Source of the DNA: Afifella marina DSM 2698
GTDB taxonomy: Bacteria > Pseudomonadota > Alphaproteobacteria > Rhizobiales > Afifellaceae
Assembly (NCBI RefSeq): GCF_900102695.1
Contig: NZ_FMVW01000002.1
Location: forward strand, 186,001-250,000
Direction of reading: 5' to 3'
Length of the DNA: 64,000 bases
Shown: positions 8,837 to 17,883 of the stretch, one piece after another
Numbering within the stretch: position 1 is the stretch's first letter
Layout: every line of letters begins with the position of its first letter
Program-made: the position numbers and the translations under genes
The notes under the pieces: model-generated
The model's database searches: none
What the model was told of the DNA's origin: nothing
What the model saw: only the letters and a program-made list of their open reading frames with translations

Positions 8837-9665
8837 GGGTGAGCCTTGCCGAGGTTTCGGGCGTGCCGGTGATGCGGTGGGGATGGGTGAAGACCTCAAA
8901 ATCGCGGTCGCGGACGATGGCGACGACGGTGATGCCGGCGGCTTCCGCCATCCGCACGGCAAGTGCCGTTGGGGCGGAGACGGCAAGCAGGATCGGGCTG
9001 CCGGCGGCGGCCGCCTTCTGAACCATTTCGACGGAGACGCGGCTCGTCAGCACGATGGCGCCCTGGGCGGCCGGGAGCAGGCGGCGGGCGAGCGCGCCTG
9101 CAAGCTTGTCTAGCGCGTTGTGGCGGCCGACATCCTCGCGCACCGCGACGAGACCTTCGCCCGGAACGTAGAGGCCGGCGGCGTGCACGGCGCGGGTTGC
9201 GGCATGCAGCGGCTGGGCGCGGGAGAGCGCGCCCATGGCACGGGCGATGTCGGCCGGCGACAAGGTGAGATCGGAAGCGGGGACAACCGGCGGCTCGCGC
9301 ATGGCGCCTTCCAGGCTTTCGATGCCGCAGAGCCCGCAGCCGACGGGGCCGGCAAGACGGCGGCGGCGCTCGGCGAGCTTTTCGTCCGCTTCCTCGGCCA
9401 GCATGATCTGGACGTCGATGCCGTCTTCGAGCTCGACGATGTCGATGGCGTCGATCGCCTCCGCCGTCTCGACGATGCCTTCCGTCAGGGTGAAGCCGAC
9501 GGCGAAATCGACGAGATCGGCAGGGGTCGCCATCATCACCGCCTGGGTGGTGCCGCCATAGGTGAGGGCGACGGCCGTTTCTTCCGGCAGATCGCGTTCG
9601 CCCGCCCGCGCCGTGCCGAGGCGATGGGCGATGCGGGCGACCGTGTGATGGGTCTTTTGCATCAT
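8826..9665 (-). CDS. fdhD: Formate dehydrogenase accessory sulfurtransferase FdhD
   Basis: 279-aa cytoplasmic factor that transfers sulfur to the molybdenum cofactor of formate dehydrogenase. The Cys pair in VGCGLCGIESLE is the functional loop of the family, and the C-terminal part has VGRHNALDKLAGA and SRVSVEMVQKAA, both FdhD signatures. The gene is 10 bp after fdsA and overlaps fdsD, so it belongs to the operon. Its presence agrees with FdsA being a sulfurated Mo-bis-PGD enzyme. Confidence 0.95.
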   Translation of the reverse strand: MMQKTHHTVARIAHRLGTARAGERDLPEETAVALTYGGTTQAVMMATPADLVDFAVGFTLTEGIVETAEAIDAIDIVELEDGIDVQIMLAEEADEKLAERRRRLAGPVGCGLCGIESLEGAMREPPVVPASDLTLSPADIARAMGALSRAQPLHAATRAVHAAGLYVPGEGLVAVREDVGRHNALDKLAGALARRLLPAAQGAIVLTSRVSVEMVQKAAAAGSPILLAVSAPTALAVRMAEAAGITVVAIVRDRDFEVFTHPHRITGTPETSARLTHVA

Positions 9666-9675
9666 GCGCGCTCCC

Positions 9676-12555
9676 TCATTCGGCCGCTTCCATCGCCGGA
9701 GCGATGCGGCGCGCCTGACGGGCCTGCTCCTCGTATTCCTGCTGCCAGTCGCTCGGCCCGTTCGACAGCGCGACCTGGACGGCGGTCACCTTGTATTCCG
9801 GGCAGTTGGTGGCCCAGTCGGAGAAATCCGTGGTGATGACGTTCGCCTGCGTGCCGGGATGGTGGAAGGTCGTGTAGACGACACCCGGCGCGACGCGGTC
9901 GGTGATGCGGGCTTTCAGCGAGGTCTCGCCGGAGCGGCTTGCGAGCCGGACCCAATCGCCATCCTTGATGCCGCGCTGTTCGGCGTCGTGGGGATGGATT
10001 TCGAGGCGGTCCTCCTCATGCCAGACGGTGTTTGCCGTGCGCCGCGTCTGCGCGCCGACATTGTACTGAGTGAGGATGCGGCCGGTCGTCAAAAGGAGCG
10101 GGAAGCGCGGGCCGGTCTTTTCGTCCGTCGCCACATATTCGGTGACGACGAATTTGCCCTTGCCGCGCTGGAAGCCGCCGACATGCATGACCGGCGTGCC
10201 CGTGGGAGCCTTGTCGTTGCACGGCCATTGCACCGAGCCTTCCTTTTCCAGAAGCTCGTAGGTGACGCCGGCAAAGCTCGGCGTGGTGGCGGCGATCTCG
10301 GCCATGATCTCGCGCGGATGGGTGTAGTTCCAGCCGCAGCCGAGCGCGTTCGCCAGAAGCTGCGTCACCTCCCAATCGGCATAGCCGTTCTTCGGGGCCA
10401 TGACGCGGCGGACGCGGTTGATGCGCCGCTCGGCGTTCGTAAAGGTGCCGTCCTTTTCCAGGAAGGTGGAGCCCGGCAGGAAGACATGGGCGTAATTCGC
10501 CGTCTCGTTCAGGAAGAGGTCGTGGACGACGACGCATTCCATGGCGGCGAGGCCTGCGGCGACATGCTTGGTATCGGGGTCGGATTGCAGGATGTCCTCG
10601 CCCTGGATGTAGATGCCGCGGAAAGAGCCGTCGACGGCCGCGTCGAGCATGTTCGGGATACGAAGCCCCGGCTCGTCGTCGAGCGTCACGTTCCAGAGCT
10701 TTTCGAAGATGTCGCGCGTCGCCTCGTCGGAGATGTGGCGGTAGCCCGGCAATTCGTGCGGGAAGGAGCCCATATCGCACGAGCCCTGGACGTTGTTCTG
10801 GCCGCGGAGCGGGTTCACGCCGACGCCCGGACGGCCGAGATTGCCGGTCGCCATGGCGAGGTTGGCGATGGCCATGACAGTGGTGGAGCCCTGGCTGTGT
10901 TCCGTCACGCCGAGGCCGTAATAAACCGCGCCATTGCCGCCGGTCGCATAGAGCCTGGCAGCCCCGCGGATGGCGGCGGCCGGCACGCCGGAGATTTTTT
11001 CCACCTCTTCCGGTGAGTTGCGCGGGTCGGAGACGAAGGTCGCCCAATCCTGGAACTCGTCCCAGTCGCAGCGCTCGCGGATGAAGGCCTCGTCGAAGAG
11101 GCCCTCGGTGACGACGACATGGGCGAGCGCGGTCAGGATCGCGACGTTGGAGCCCGGCTTCAGGGGCAGGTGATAGGACGCCTCGATATGCGGCGAGCGC
11201 ACGAGATCGATGCGGCGCGGATCGATGACGATGAGTTTTGCGCCTTCGCGCAGCCGCTTCTTGAGGCGCGAGGCGAAGACGGGATGGCCGTCCGTCGGAT
11301 TGGCGCCGATCAGGATGACGACGTCGGTCTTCTCGACGCTGTCGAAATCCTGCGTGCCGGCGGAGGTGCCAAAGGTGGTCTTGAGGCCGTAGCCGGTCGG
11401 CGAATGGCAGACGCGGGCGCAGGTATCGACATTGTTGTTGCCGAAGCCGGCGCGCACCAGCTTCTGGACGATGAAGGTCTCTTCGTTGGTGCAGCGCGAG
11501 GAGGTGATGCCGCCAAGCGCGGAGCGGCCATATTGATGCTGGATGCGGCGGAACTCCGAGGCCGTGTGGGCGAGCGCCTCCTCCCAGGAGACTTCGCGCC
11601 AGGGATCGGTGATCTTTTCGCGGATCATCGGATTGAGGATGCGGTCCTTGTGATTGGCATAGCCGTAGGCGAAGCGGCCCTTGACGCAGGAATGGCCGCG
11701 GTTCGCCTTGCCGTCCTTGTAGGGGACCATGCGGATCAGCTCTTCGCCGCGCATCTCCGCCTTGAAGGAGCAGCCGACGCCGCAATAGGCGCAGGTGGTG
11801 ACGCGCGCATGCTCCGGCAGGCCGTTGTCGATCACCGACTTTTCCTGGAGCGTCGCCGTCGGGCAGGCCTGGACGCAGGCGCCGCAGGAGACGCATTCCG
11901 ATGCCAGGAACGCCTCGTCCTGGCCGGCGGCGACGACGGAGCCGAAGCCGCGGCCTTCGATCGTCAGCGCGAAGGTGCCCTGCACCTCTTCGCAGGCGCG
12001 CACGCAGCGCGAACAGACGATGCATTTCGACGGGTCGAAGGTGAAATAGGGGTTGCTCTCGTCCTTCGGCCGGTAGCGCGGGTTTGCCTCGCCATTGTCG
12101 CGCGCCTTGACGTGGTTGGCGCCGTCATAGCCGTAGCGCACGTCGCGCAGGCCGACCTCGCCCGCCATGTCCTGAAGCTCGCAATCGCCGTTCGCCGCGC
12201 AGGTGAGGCAGTCGAGCGGGTGGTCGGAGATATAAAGCTCCATGACGCCGCGGCGGATCTCCTTGAGGCGCGGCGTCTGCGTGTGCACGACCATGTCGGG
12301 TGCGACCGGCGTGGTGCAGGAGGCGGGCGTGCCGCGCCGGCCCTCGATCTCGACGAGGCAAAGGCGGCAGGAGCCGAAGGATTTCACCATGTCGGTGGCG
12401 CAGAGCTTCGGTACCTGAATGCCGGCTTCGGCGGCGGCGCGCATCAGCGACGTGCCGACCGGAACGGTGACTTCAAAGCCGTCGATGGTGAGGGTCACCG
12501 CCTCTTCGGAGGTGGAGGCGGGGGTGCCGTAGTCGATTTCGTGGATGAGGCTCAT
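9676..12555 (-). CDS. fdsA: NAD-dependent formate dehydrogenase alpha (Mo-bis-PGD catalytic) subunit FdsA
   Basis: 959-aa catalytic subunit. From the N-terminus: a [2Fe-2S] domain with CATDMVKSFGSCRLC and a later Cys; the His-Cys segment DHPLDCLTCAANGDCELQ; two ferredoxin-type [4Fe-4S] motifs (CIVCSRCVRAC and CVSCGACVQACP); the Asp/Mo-type [4Fe-4S] motif CAYCGVGCSF near 250; then the molybdopterin domains. The active-site segment CARVCHSPTGYG has cysteine where some formate dehydrogenases have selenocysteine. Length is normal for FdsA. It oxidises formate to CO2 and passes electrons through FdsBG to NAD+. The start at 12555 is preceded by CGAGGAG. Confidence 0.97.
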   Translation of the reverse strand: MSLIHEIDYGTPASTSEEAVTLTIDGFEVTVPVGTSLMRAAAEAGIQVPKLCATDMVKSFGSCRLCLVEIEGRRGTPASCTTPVAPDMVVHTQTPRLKEIRRGVMELYISDHPLDCLTCAANGDCELQDMAGEVGLRDVRYGYDGANHVKARDNGEANPRYRPKDESNPYFTFDPSKCIVCSRCVRACEEVQGTFALTIEGRGFGSVVAAGQDEAFLASECVSCGACVQACPTATLQEKSVIDNGLPEHARVTTCAYCGVGCSFKAEMRGEELIRMVPYKDGKANRGHSCVKGRFAYGYANHKDRILNPMIREKITDPWREVSWEEALAHTASEFRRIQHQYGRSALGGITSSRCTNEETFIVQKLVRAGFGNNNVDTCARVCHSPTGYGLKTTFGTSAGTQDFDSVEKTDVVILIGANPTDGHPVFASRLKKRLREGAKLIVIDPRRIDLVRSPHIEASYHLPLKPGSNVAILTALAHVVVTEGLFDEAFIRERCDWDEFQDWATFVSDPRNSPEEVEKISGVPAAAIRGAARLYATGGNGAVYYGLGVTEHSQGSTTVMAIANLAMATGNLGRPGVGVNPLRGQNNVQGSCDMGSFPHELPGYRHISDEATRDIFEKLWNVTLDDEPGLRIPNMLDAAVDGSFRGIYIQGEDILQSDPDTKHVAAGLAAMECVVVHDLFLNETANYAHVFLPGSTFLEKDGTFTNAERRINRVRRVMAPKNGYADWEVTQLLANALGCGWNYTHPREIMAEIAATTPSFAGVTYELLEKEGSVQWPCNDKAPTGTPVMHVGGFQRGKGKFVVTEYVATDEKTGPRFPLLLTTGRILTQYNVGAQTRRTANTVWHEEDRLEIHPHDAEQRGIKDGDWVRLASRSGETSLKARITDRVAPGVVYTTFHHPGTQANVITTDFSDWATNCPEYKVTAVQVALSNGPSDWQQEYEEQARQARRIAPAMEAAE

Positions 12556-12573
12556 CAGGGCTACTCCTCGGCT

Positions 12574-14136
12574 CTACTCGGCAGCTTCGGCAAAGCGGGC
12601 GGGGTGGAAATCGTCGGGGAAATGTTCGATCGCGCTCAAGACCGGGAAGGGCGTGAAGCCGCCGAGGGCGCAGAGCGAACCGAAACGCATGGTCTGGCAG
12701 AGGTCGGTCATGAGCGCGATCTGCGCCTCCGGGTCCTCGCCCGCCGCGATCTTGTCTGCGACCTCGACACCGCGCACGGAGCCGATGCGGCAGGGGGTGC
12801 ACTTGCCGCAGGATTCAATCGCGCAGAATTCCATGGCGAAGCGCGCCTGCTTCAGCATGTCGACGGTGTCATCGAAGACGACGATGCCGGCATGGCCGAT
12901 CAGGCCGCTCTTGGCCGTATAGGCCTCGTAATCGAAGATCGTGTCGAAGAGGGCGCGCGGGAAATAAGCGCCGAGCGGGCCGCCGACCTGCACCGCCTTG
13001 ACCGGGCGGCCGCTTCTCGTGCCGCCGCCGATCTCGTCGACGAGCTCGTGCAAGGTGAGACCGAAGGCGATCTCGAAGAGGCCGCCATTCTTGACGTTGC
13101 CCGCGATCTGGATCGGGATCGTGCCGTGCGAATGGCCGACGCCGAAATCGCGGAAGAATTCCGGACCGTGGTCGAGGATCGCCGGGACGGTGGCAAGCGA
13201 GATGACGTTGTTGACCACGGTCGGGCGGCCGAGAAAGCCCTCATGGGCGGGAAGCGGCGGCTTGGCACGTACGACGCCGCGCTTGCCTTCGAGGCTGTTG
13301 AGAAGCGAGGTTTCCTCGCCGCAGACATAGGCGCCGGCGCCCATGCGGATTTCCATGTCGAAGGCATGGCCGGAGCCCAGAATGTCGGGCCCGAGAAAGC
13401 CGTGGCGGCGGGCAATCGCGATCGCGTCGCGCATCGTCGCAATCGCATGCGGGTATTCGGAGCGCGTGTAGACGTAGCCGCGCGTCGCGCCGGTGGCGAG
13501 GCCCGCGATCACCATGCCCTCGATCAGCATGAAGGGGTCGCCCTCCATGATCATGCGGTCGGAATAGGTGCCGCTGTCGCCTTCGTCGGCGTTGCAGACG
13601 ATGTATTTCTGCTCGCCCTTCGCTTCCGCCACGGTCTTCCATTTGATGCCGGTCGGAAAGCCGGCGCCACCACGGCCGCGGAGGCCAGAGGCGATCATCG
13701 TTTCCACGATTTCTTCCGGCGCCATCATGACGGCGTGGCGGAGGCCCTTCAGGCCGCCATGCGCCTCGTAATCGGCCGGATCGAGCGGATCGATGATGCC
13801 GCAGCGCGCGAAGGTGAGGCGGGTCTGGCGGGCGAGGAAGGGGATTTTTTCCGTTTCGCCCTGAGCGAGCGGGTGGTCGCCGCCGGTGAGAAATCCGGCG
13901 TCGAAGAGGGAGGCGACATCTTCGGGCGCGACCGGGCCATAGGCGAGGCGGCCGTCTTCGGTCACCACCTCCACCATCGGCTCCAGGAAGAAGAGCCCGC
14001 GCGAGCCGTTGCGGATGAGGCGAATGTCGAGGCCGCGGGCCTCGGCCTCGCGGGCGATTTCGGCCGCGACCTTGTCGGCGCCGAGCGCGAGCGCGCCGGC
14101 ATCGCGCGGGACGTAGACTTTCAGGGGCTCGGTCAT
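12574..14136 (-). CDS. fdsB: NAD-dependent formate dehydrogenase beta (FMN/NADH) subunit FdsB
   Basis: 520-aa diaphorase subunit related to NuoF. The start at 14136 (MTEPLKVYVPRDAGALALGA) gives the ATGA overlap with fdsG and removes an unrelated-looking extension. A thioredoxin-like N-terminal domain is followed by the NADH-binding segment GRGGAGFPTGIKW, the FMN-site NADEGDSGTYSDR and the C-terminal [4Fe-4S] motif ESCGKCTPCRIGSVRG. It accepts electrons from FdsA and reduces NAD+. fdsA follows 18 bp downstream. Confidence 0.97.
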   Translation of the reverse strand: MTEPLKVYVPRDAGALALGADKVAAEIAREAEARGLDIRLIRNGSRGLFFLEPMVEVVTEDGRLAYGPVAPEDVASLFDAGFLTGGDHPLAQGETEKIPFLARQTRLTFARCGIIDPLDPADYEAHGGLKGLRHAVMMAPEEIVETMIASGLRGRGGAGFPTGIKWKTVAEAKGEQKYIVCNADEGDSGTYSDRMIMEGDPFMLIEGMVIAGLATGATRGYVYTRSEYPHAIATMRDAIAIARRHGFLGPDILGSGHAFDMEIRMGAGAYVCGEETSLLNSLEGKRGVVRAKPPLPAHEGFLGRPTVVNNVISLATVPAILDHGPEFFRDFGVGHSHGTIPIQIAGNVKNGGLFEIAFGLTLHELVDEIGGGTRSGRPVKAVQVGGPLGAYFPRALFDTIFDYEAYTAKSGLIGHAGIVVFDDTVDMLKQARFAMEFCAIESCGKCTPCRIGSVRGVEVADKIAAGEDPEAQIALMTDLCQTMRFGSLCALGGFTPFPVLSAIEHFPDDFHPARFAEAAE

Positions 14137-14612
14137 CGCCGGGCCTCGTCGAGAAGCGGCGCGAGGCGGGTCTCGTCGAGGCGGCCGGTCACCTCGCCGT
14201 CGAGCATCGCGGCCGGGGCGCAGGAGCACAGGCCGAGGCAGTAGACGGGTTCGAGCGTGACGGCGCCGTCGGGCGTCGTCTCATGCCAGTCGATGCCGAG
14301 CGCTGAGCGGACACGGTCGGCGATCTTCTCGCCGCCCATCGACTGGCAGGCCTCGGCCCGGCAGACTTTCAGGACATGGCGGCCGGACGGGCTGTGGTGG
14401 AAATCGGGATAGAAGCTGACGACGCCATGGACTTCGGCGCGGCTCAGATTGAGGCGGTTCGCGATGACCGGCACGGCCTCTTCGGGCACGCAGCCGAACT
14501 CGTCTTGCAGATCGTGCAGGATCGGCAGGAGCGGGCCTTCGAGGGCGGCATTGGCATCGACGATCGCTGTGGCGCGGACGGCAACGTCCGCTGCGCCTGA
14601 CTGGGCAGTCAT
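14133..14612 (-). CDS. fdsG: NAD-dependent formate dehydrogenase gamma subunit FdsG
   Basis: 159-aa NuoE-like subunit carrying one [2Fe-2S] cluster; the four ligands lie in KVCRAEACQSMGG and VYCLGLCSCAPAAM. The ATG at 14612 was preferred to one four codons upstream because GGGAGGAA lies just before it. First gene of fdsGBA-fdhD-fdsD, coupled to fdsB by an ATGA. A 42-bp dyad about 77-118 bp upstream is a candidate regulator site. Confidence 0.96.
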   Translation of the reverse strand: MTAQSGAADVAVRATAIVDANAALEGPLLPILHDLQDEFGCVPEEAVPVIANRLNLSRAEVHGVVSFYPDFHHSPSGRHVLKVCRAEACQSMGGEKIADRVRSALGIDWHETTPDGAVTLEPVYCLGLCSCAPAAMLDGEVTGRLDETRLAPLLDEARR

Positions 14613-14688
14613 TCTTCCTCCCATGGCCGGCGATTGTTTTTGCCGGATTTCTTATTGCGGCAATTTTGACGCGCGACGTCATGTCTTA

Positions 14689-14730
14689 TCAATAGCGTTA
14701 TCCCGTCGAGTGATCGGGAAAACCTATCGA
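14689..14730 (-). promoter_or_regulatory. Candidate LysR (FdsR) operator upstream of fdsG
   Basis: Two inverted arms, TCAATAGCGTTATCCCG (14689-14705) and CGGGAAAACCTATCGA (14715-14730), separated by 9 nt. The outer TCRATAG and inner CCCG parts pair. It lies between the LysR stop and fdsG, where a LysR-type activator of fds would bind. The call rests on position and symmetry only. Confidence 0.5.
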
Positions 14731-14733
14731 GCG

Positions 14734-15645
14734 CTAAGCTGAAGGCCGTTTCTCTCGGGGCAGAAGCTGCGAAACCTTGCGGGCTTCTGCGAGAAGGGCG
14801 GCAAGGACCGGCGTGTGCGGCTCGCGGTAGGCGGCGACGAGGCCGATGCTTTCCACGGCCTCCGGTTCGACGATCGGGATCGCCTGCAATTGGTCGGAGG
14901 GGCCGAAGGCTTCGACGAGCCGCCAGGGCATGATGCTCGACCAGCGGCCGGTGCGCACATGCGCGAAGAGGGTGATGACGGAATTGGATTCGAGCGTCGG
15001 GTTGGCGGTGGCGCCGGCCTCGCCCATCTTCTGGTTGACGATGCGGCGGTTCTGCATATCGGGCGTCAACAGGCAGAGAGGGGCCTCCGCCACCTCCTTC
15101 CAGGTGATGCTCATCTTGCCCGCATATTGGCCGTCCGCCTGGGTCACGAAGGCGTAGCGCTCCTCGTAGAGCGGCACGGTGGTGACGCGGCCGAGCGGCT
15201 CGTTGTCGAGATAGGTGATGCCGACATCGATCTCGAGATTTTCCAGAAGCGACAGGATCTCCACGGAGGTGCGCGATAGCACCGAGAACGTGATGCCGGG
15301 ATGCGCCTCGGCGAAAGGCGTCGTCAGCTCGGCGACGGCGGAGAGCGCCGTCGGGATCGCGGCGATGCGCAGATGGCCGGAGAGGCCGTAGCGCGCTGTT
15401 CGGAGATCCTCCTGCATGGAGCGGACGTCGGCGACAATGCGGCGCGCCCATTCCAGGACCCGCTGGCCTTCCGGCGTCAGCCCCTGATAGCGCGAGCCGC
15501 GGCGAACGAGCATGACGCCGAACTGATCTTCGAGCTGCTTGATGGCCGAGGAGAGCGTCGGCTGGGTGACGCGGCAATCCTCTGCGGCGCGGCCGAAATG
15601 TTTCTCGCGGGCAAGCGCGATGAACATTTCCAGCTTGTCGATCAT
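14734..15645 (-). CDS. LysR-family regulator of the formate dehydrogenase operon (FdsR-like)
   Basis: 303-aa LysR regulator. The winged helix spans about residues 1-60 (MIDKLEMFIALAREKHFGRA, then TQPTLSSAIKQLEDQFG), followed by a LysR substrate-binding domain. The start at 15645 is preceded by GCGGGAGACG and gives the normal LysR N-terminus. It lies on the same strand directly upstream of fdsG with a dyad in the 121-bp gap, so control of fds, probably in response to formate, is the natural inference. It is separated from the upstream transporter gene by a terminator-like hairpin, so it is probably transcribed separately from it. Confidence 0.9.
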   Translation of the reverse strand: MIDKLEMFIALAREKHFGRAAEDCRVTQPTLSSAIKQLEDQFGVMLVRRGSRYQGLTPEGQRVLEWARRIVADVRSMQEDLRTARYGLSGHLRIAAIPTALSAVAELTTPFAEAHPGITFSVLSRTSVEILSLLENLEIDVGITYLDNEPLGRVTTVPLYEERYAFVTQADGQYAGKMSITWKEVAEAPLCLLTPDMQNRRIVNQKMGEAGATANPTLESNSVITLFAHVRTGRWSSIMPWRLVEAFGPSDQLQAIPIVEPEAVESIGLVAAYREPHTPVLAALLAEARKVSQLLPREKRPSA

Positions 15646-15797
15646 AAGCGTCTCCCGCCGCCTTGCGGGTCTTCGGCCCGCCTGCGACCTGCCCACGATA
15701 CAGGATGCGGGCGTTCTGGGAAGGCGTCCGGGCGACAGGTCCGGACGCGGGGCGGCAAAGCAGCCGGCTGCAAGGCCCGGCTATGGGCGGGAAAGAG

Positions 15798-15818
15798 GGC
15801 CGGGCGATGTGCCCGGCC
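15798..15818 (-). terminator. Hairpin terminator after the OFA transporter
   Basis: GGCCGGGC and GCCCGGCC form an 8-bp perfect stem with a 5-nt loop. On the minus strand it begins 10 bp after the transporter stop codon and is followed by CTCTTTCC. Confidence 0.55.
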
Positions 15819-15828
15819 GCAAGCTTTG

Positions 15829-17559
15829 TCATTCGGCAGCGGCGACGACGCGCCCTTCCACCTCTTCCGTCGTCTCGTCGATATGGTGCTTCTCGTGCAC
15901 CGGACGGACGAGGGAATTGGCGATGAGCGCCAGCACCAGGAGCCCCGCCATGCAGTACATGGTGGTGTTGTAGAGGCTCGGCGTCGGATCGACCGTGCCG
16001 GCGGGGGCGATCTCCATCAGCCGTCCGATCGTCACCGTGTTGGCGGCGATCAGCTGGTCGAGCTGTTCGACGCCGGCACCGAATTTCTCCCGGAAGACCG
16101 TCGGATCGATGCGCGTGGCGAGATCGTGGATGGCATTCGACAGGGACATTTCGCGCAGCTGCGTGATGGCGAGAGGTCCGAGAACGCCCGCGGTGCTCCA
16201 CGCCGTCAGAAGCCGGCCATGGATGCCGCCCACATATTTGGTGCCGAAAATGTCGGCGAGGTAGGCGGGGATGGTGGCAAAGCCGCCGCCATACATGGTG
16301 AAGATGATCATCGTTGCGGCGTAGAACATGACGAGCCACGTCACCGCCGGATCGACGCTCACCTGCTGGGCCGCGAACGGGATCGACAGGTAGAGCAGCG
16401 TGCCGAGAACGAAGAAGCAATAATAGGTGTTCTTGCGGCCGATATAGTCCGACGCCGAGGCCCACAGGAAACGGCCGACCATGTTGAAGACCGAGATCAT
16501 GAAGACGTAGGTCGCCGCGAAGGCGGAATTCACGATCAAGGGCAGAGTGGTGCCAAAAATCTCCGTCATCATGGTCTTGGCGACGCCGATGACGCCGATG
16601 CCTGCCGTGACGTTGAAGCAGAGCACGATCCACAGAAGATAGAATTGCGGCGTCTTCAGCGCCTGGTCGATGTGGACGTCGTTGTCGGAGATCATCTTGC
16701 GCTGGGCGACATGCGCGGCGGCAGGCTCCCAACCGGCCGGCTTCCAGCCTTCCCGCGGCACGCGGTAGGAGAAGGAGGCGATGACCATGACGATGAAATA
16801 GATGATGCCGAGGGTGAAGAAGGTCATCGCGGCGCCGGTGTTGCCGGTGCCGGCGACGTAGATGCCGGGCTCGATGGCGACGGGCGCTGCGGCGACCTGC
16901 TTGGCGCCGGCGACGACGACCTCGACCATCTGGCCGTTGACCTCGGCCATGCGGCGGCCGCCTTCGGTGACGAGGGAGACGGCGCTTTCCGGCCCGAGAT
17001 AGGTCGGGACCTCGTAGAAGGTGCGCAGCAGAAATTCCTTGATCGGGGTGGCGATCATGGCGCCGCCGCCGAAGCCCATGATGGCCATGCCGGTCGCCAT
17101 GCCGCGCCGGTCCGGGAACCAGCGGATCAAAGTCGAGACGGGCGAGACATAGCCGAGGCCGAGACCGCAGCCGCCGATGACGCCGTAGCCGAGATAGACG
17201 AGCCAGAGCTGGTGGGTGACGATGCCGAGGCCGCCGACGATGAAGCCGCCGCCCCAGCAGAGTGCCGCGACGACGCCGACCATGCGCGGGCCGACCTCTT
17301 CCAGCCACTTGCCGGCGAAGGCCGCGGCAAGGCCCAGAAAGACGATGGCGACGGAGAAGATCCAGACGACGGATTGCAGGCTCCAATCGCCGGCGGAGGC
17401 GGCGACGACGCCGAATTCACGCGTCAGCGGCGGGTTGAAGATACTCCAGGCATAGACGGAGCCGATGCACAGATGGATGGCGATCGAGGCCGGCGGCACC
17501 TTCCAACGGTTGAAGTTCTCGCCGGCGACGATGTGTTCCTTCTTGAGGCTGTCGAACAT
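15829..17559 (-). CDS. OFA-family MFS transporter (oxalate/formate antiporter type)
   Basis: 576-aa inner-membrane protein with about 12 transmembrane helices. The N-terminal segment NRWKVPPASIAIHLCIGSVY and AWSIFNPPLTREFG is typical of the oxalate/formate:anion antiporter family, and the MFS loop GWFPDRRGMATGMAIMGFGGGA-like region (RWFPDRRGMATGMAIMGFGG) lies near residue 165. It is longer than OxlT (about 420 aa) because of an insertion between the two halves (near residues 240-280, AGAKQVAAAPVAIEPG), a form often seen in proteobacteria. The start at 17559 has GGGAGGG upstream. A sigma-54 type promoter lies about 146 bp upstream and the sigma-54 two-component pair is the next locus. Transport of formate, oxalate or another carboxylate is plausible; no oxalate-degrading gene is present. 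Confidence 0.85.
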   Translation of the reverse strand: MFDSLKKEHIVAGENFNRWKVPPASIAIHLCIGSVYAWSIFNPPLTREFGVVAASAGDWSLQSVVWIFSVAIVFLGLAAAFAGKWLEEVGPRMVGVVAALCWGGGFIVGGLGIVTHQLWLVYLGYGVIGGCGLGLGYVSPVSTLIRWFPDRRGMATGMAIMGFGGGAMIATPIKEFLLRTFYEVPTYLGPESAVSLVTEGGRRMAEVNGQMVEVVVAGAKQVAAAPVAIEPGIYVAGTGNTGAAMTFFTLGIIYFIVMVIASFSYRVPREGWKPAGWEPAAAHVAQRKMISDNDVHIDQALKTPQFYLLWIVLCFNVTAGIGVIGVAKTMMTEIFGTTLPLIVNSAFAATYVFMISVFNMVGRFLWASASDYIGRKNTYYCFFVLGTLLYLSIPFAAQQVSVDPAVTWLVMFYAATMIIFTMYGGGFATIPAYLADIFGTKYVGGIHGRLLTAWSTAGVLGPLAITQLREMSLSNAIHDLATRIDPTVFREKFGAGVEQLDQLIAANTVTIGRLMEIAPAGTVDPTPSLYNTTMYCMAGLLVLALIANSLVRPVHEKHHIDETTEEVEGRVVAAAE

Positions 17560-17704
17560 GTCGCGATTTTCCCTCCCGGGCTCGCCCCGCCGTGCCGCGT
17601 GACCGCGGTCTTTCGGCAAGTGAGCGCCCCTTGTCGTTTCCTCCCTGCGCGAGCGAAGCCGCGCAGCGCCCGCCCTTTTTTTCGGCGTGGCGTGAGGAAG
17701 CTAC

Positions 17705-17719
17705 GCAAGCGCGATGCCA
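17705..17719 (-). promoter_or_regulatory. Predicted sigma-54 (-24/-12) promoter of the OFA transporter gene
   Basis: On the minus strand the sequence is TGGCATCGCGCTTGC: TGGCA, then 6 nt, then TTGC, exactly the spacing of the consensus TGGCACG-N4-TTGC. Transcription would begin near 17693, giving a leader of about 134 nt before the ATG at 17559. The remainder of the 324-bp gap 17560-17883 holds the upstream dyads and no gene. Confidence 0.75.
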
Positions 17720-17774
17720 GAATGGGAAAGGCGCGGAAGTGGCGGATTTCCGGGCTTTTTCGCAGGGGCGAGAT

Positions 17775-17830
17775 GGACAAAAGGTCCCGAGGTCGGGAAT
17801 TCGTCATGGAAAAAATAGGACAAATTGTCT
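17775..17830 (-). promoter_or_regulatory. Two candidate enhancer dyads for the sigma-54 response regulator
   Basis: GGACAAAAGGTCC (17775-17787) and GGACAAATTGTCT (17818-17830) share GGACAAA-N2-GTCY and are each an inverted repeat. Their centres are 43 bp apart, about four helical turns, and lie about 88 and 131 bp upstream of the predicted start site, the usual place for NtrC-type activators. Confidence 0.65.
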
Positions 17831-17883
17831 CTGTGGCGCTGCGAGCGAGGTTGCGGGCGAGGGGCGCGTCAGGTGGGGGCGCG

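Noticed and set aside
9676-12555. Possible selenocysteine in FdsA
   Set aside because: The active-site position is a cysteine codon in the CARVCHSPT segment, and no in-frame TGA occurs.
11119-14244. A 1041-codon open frame on the plus strand
   Set aside because: It is antisense to fdsA, fdsB and fdsG, which have clear family motifs, and its protein is Arg/Ala/Gly/Asp-rich with no recognisable domain. Typical high-GC shadow.
14609-17386. A 925-codon minus-strand frame across LysR and the OFA carrier
   Set aside because: Out of frame with the real genes on the same strand; His/Arg/Pro-rich with no domain.
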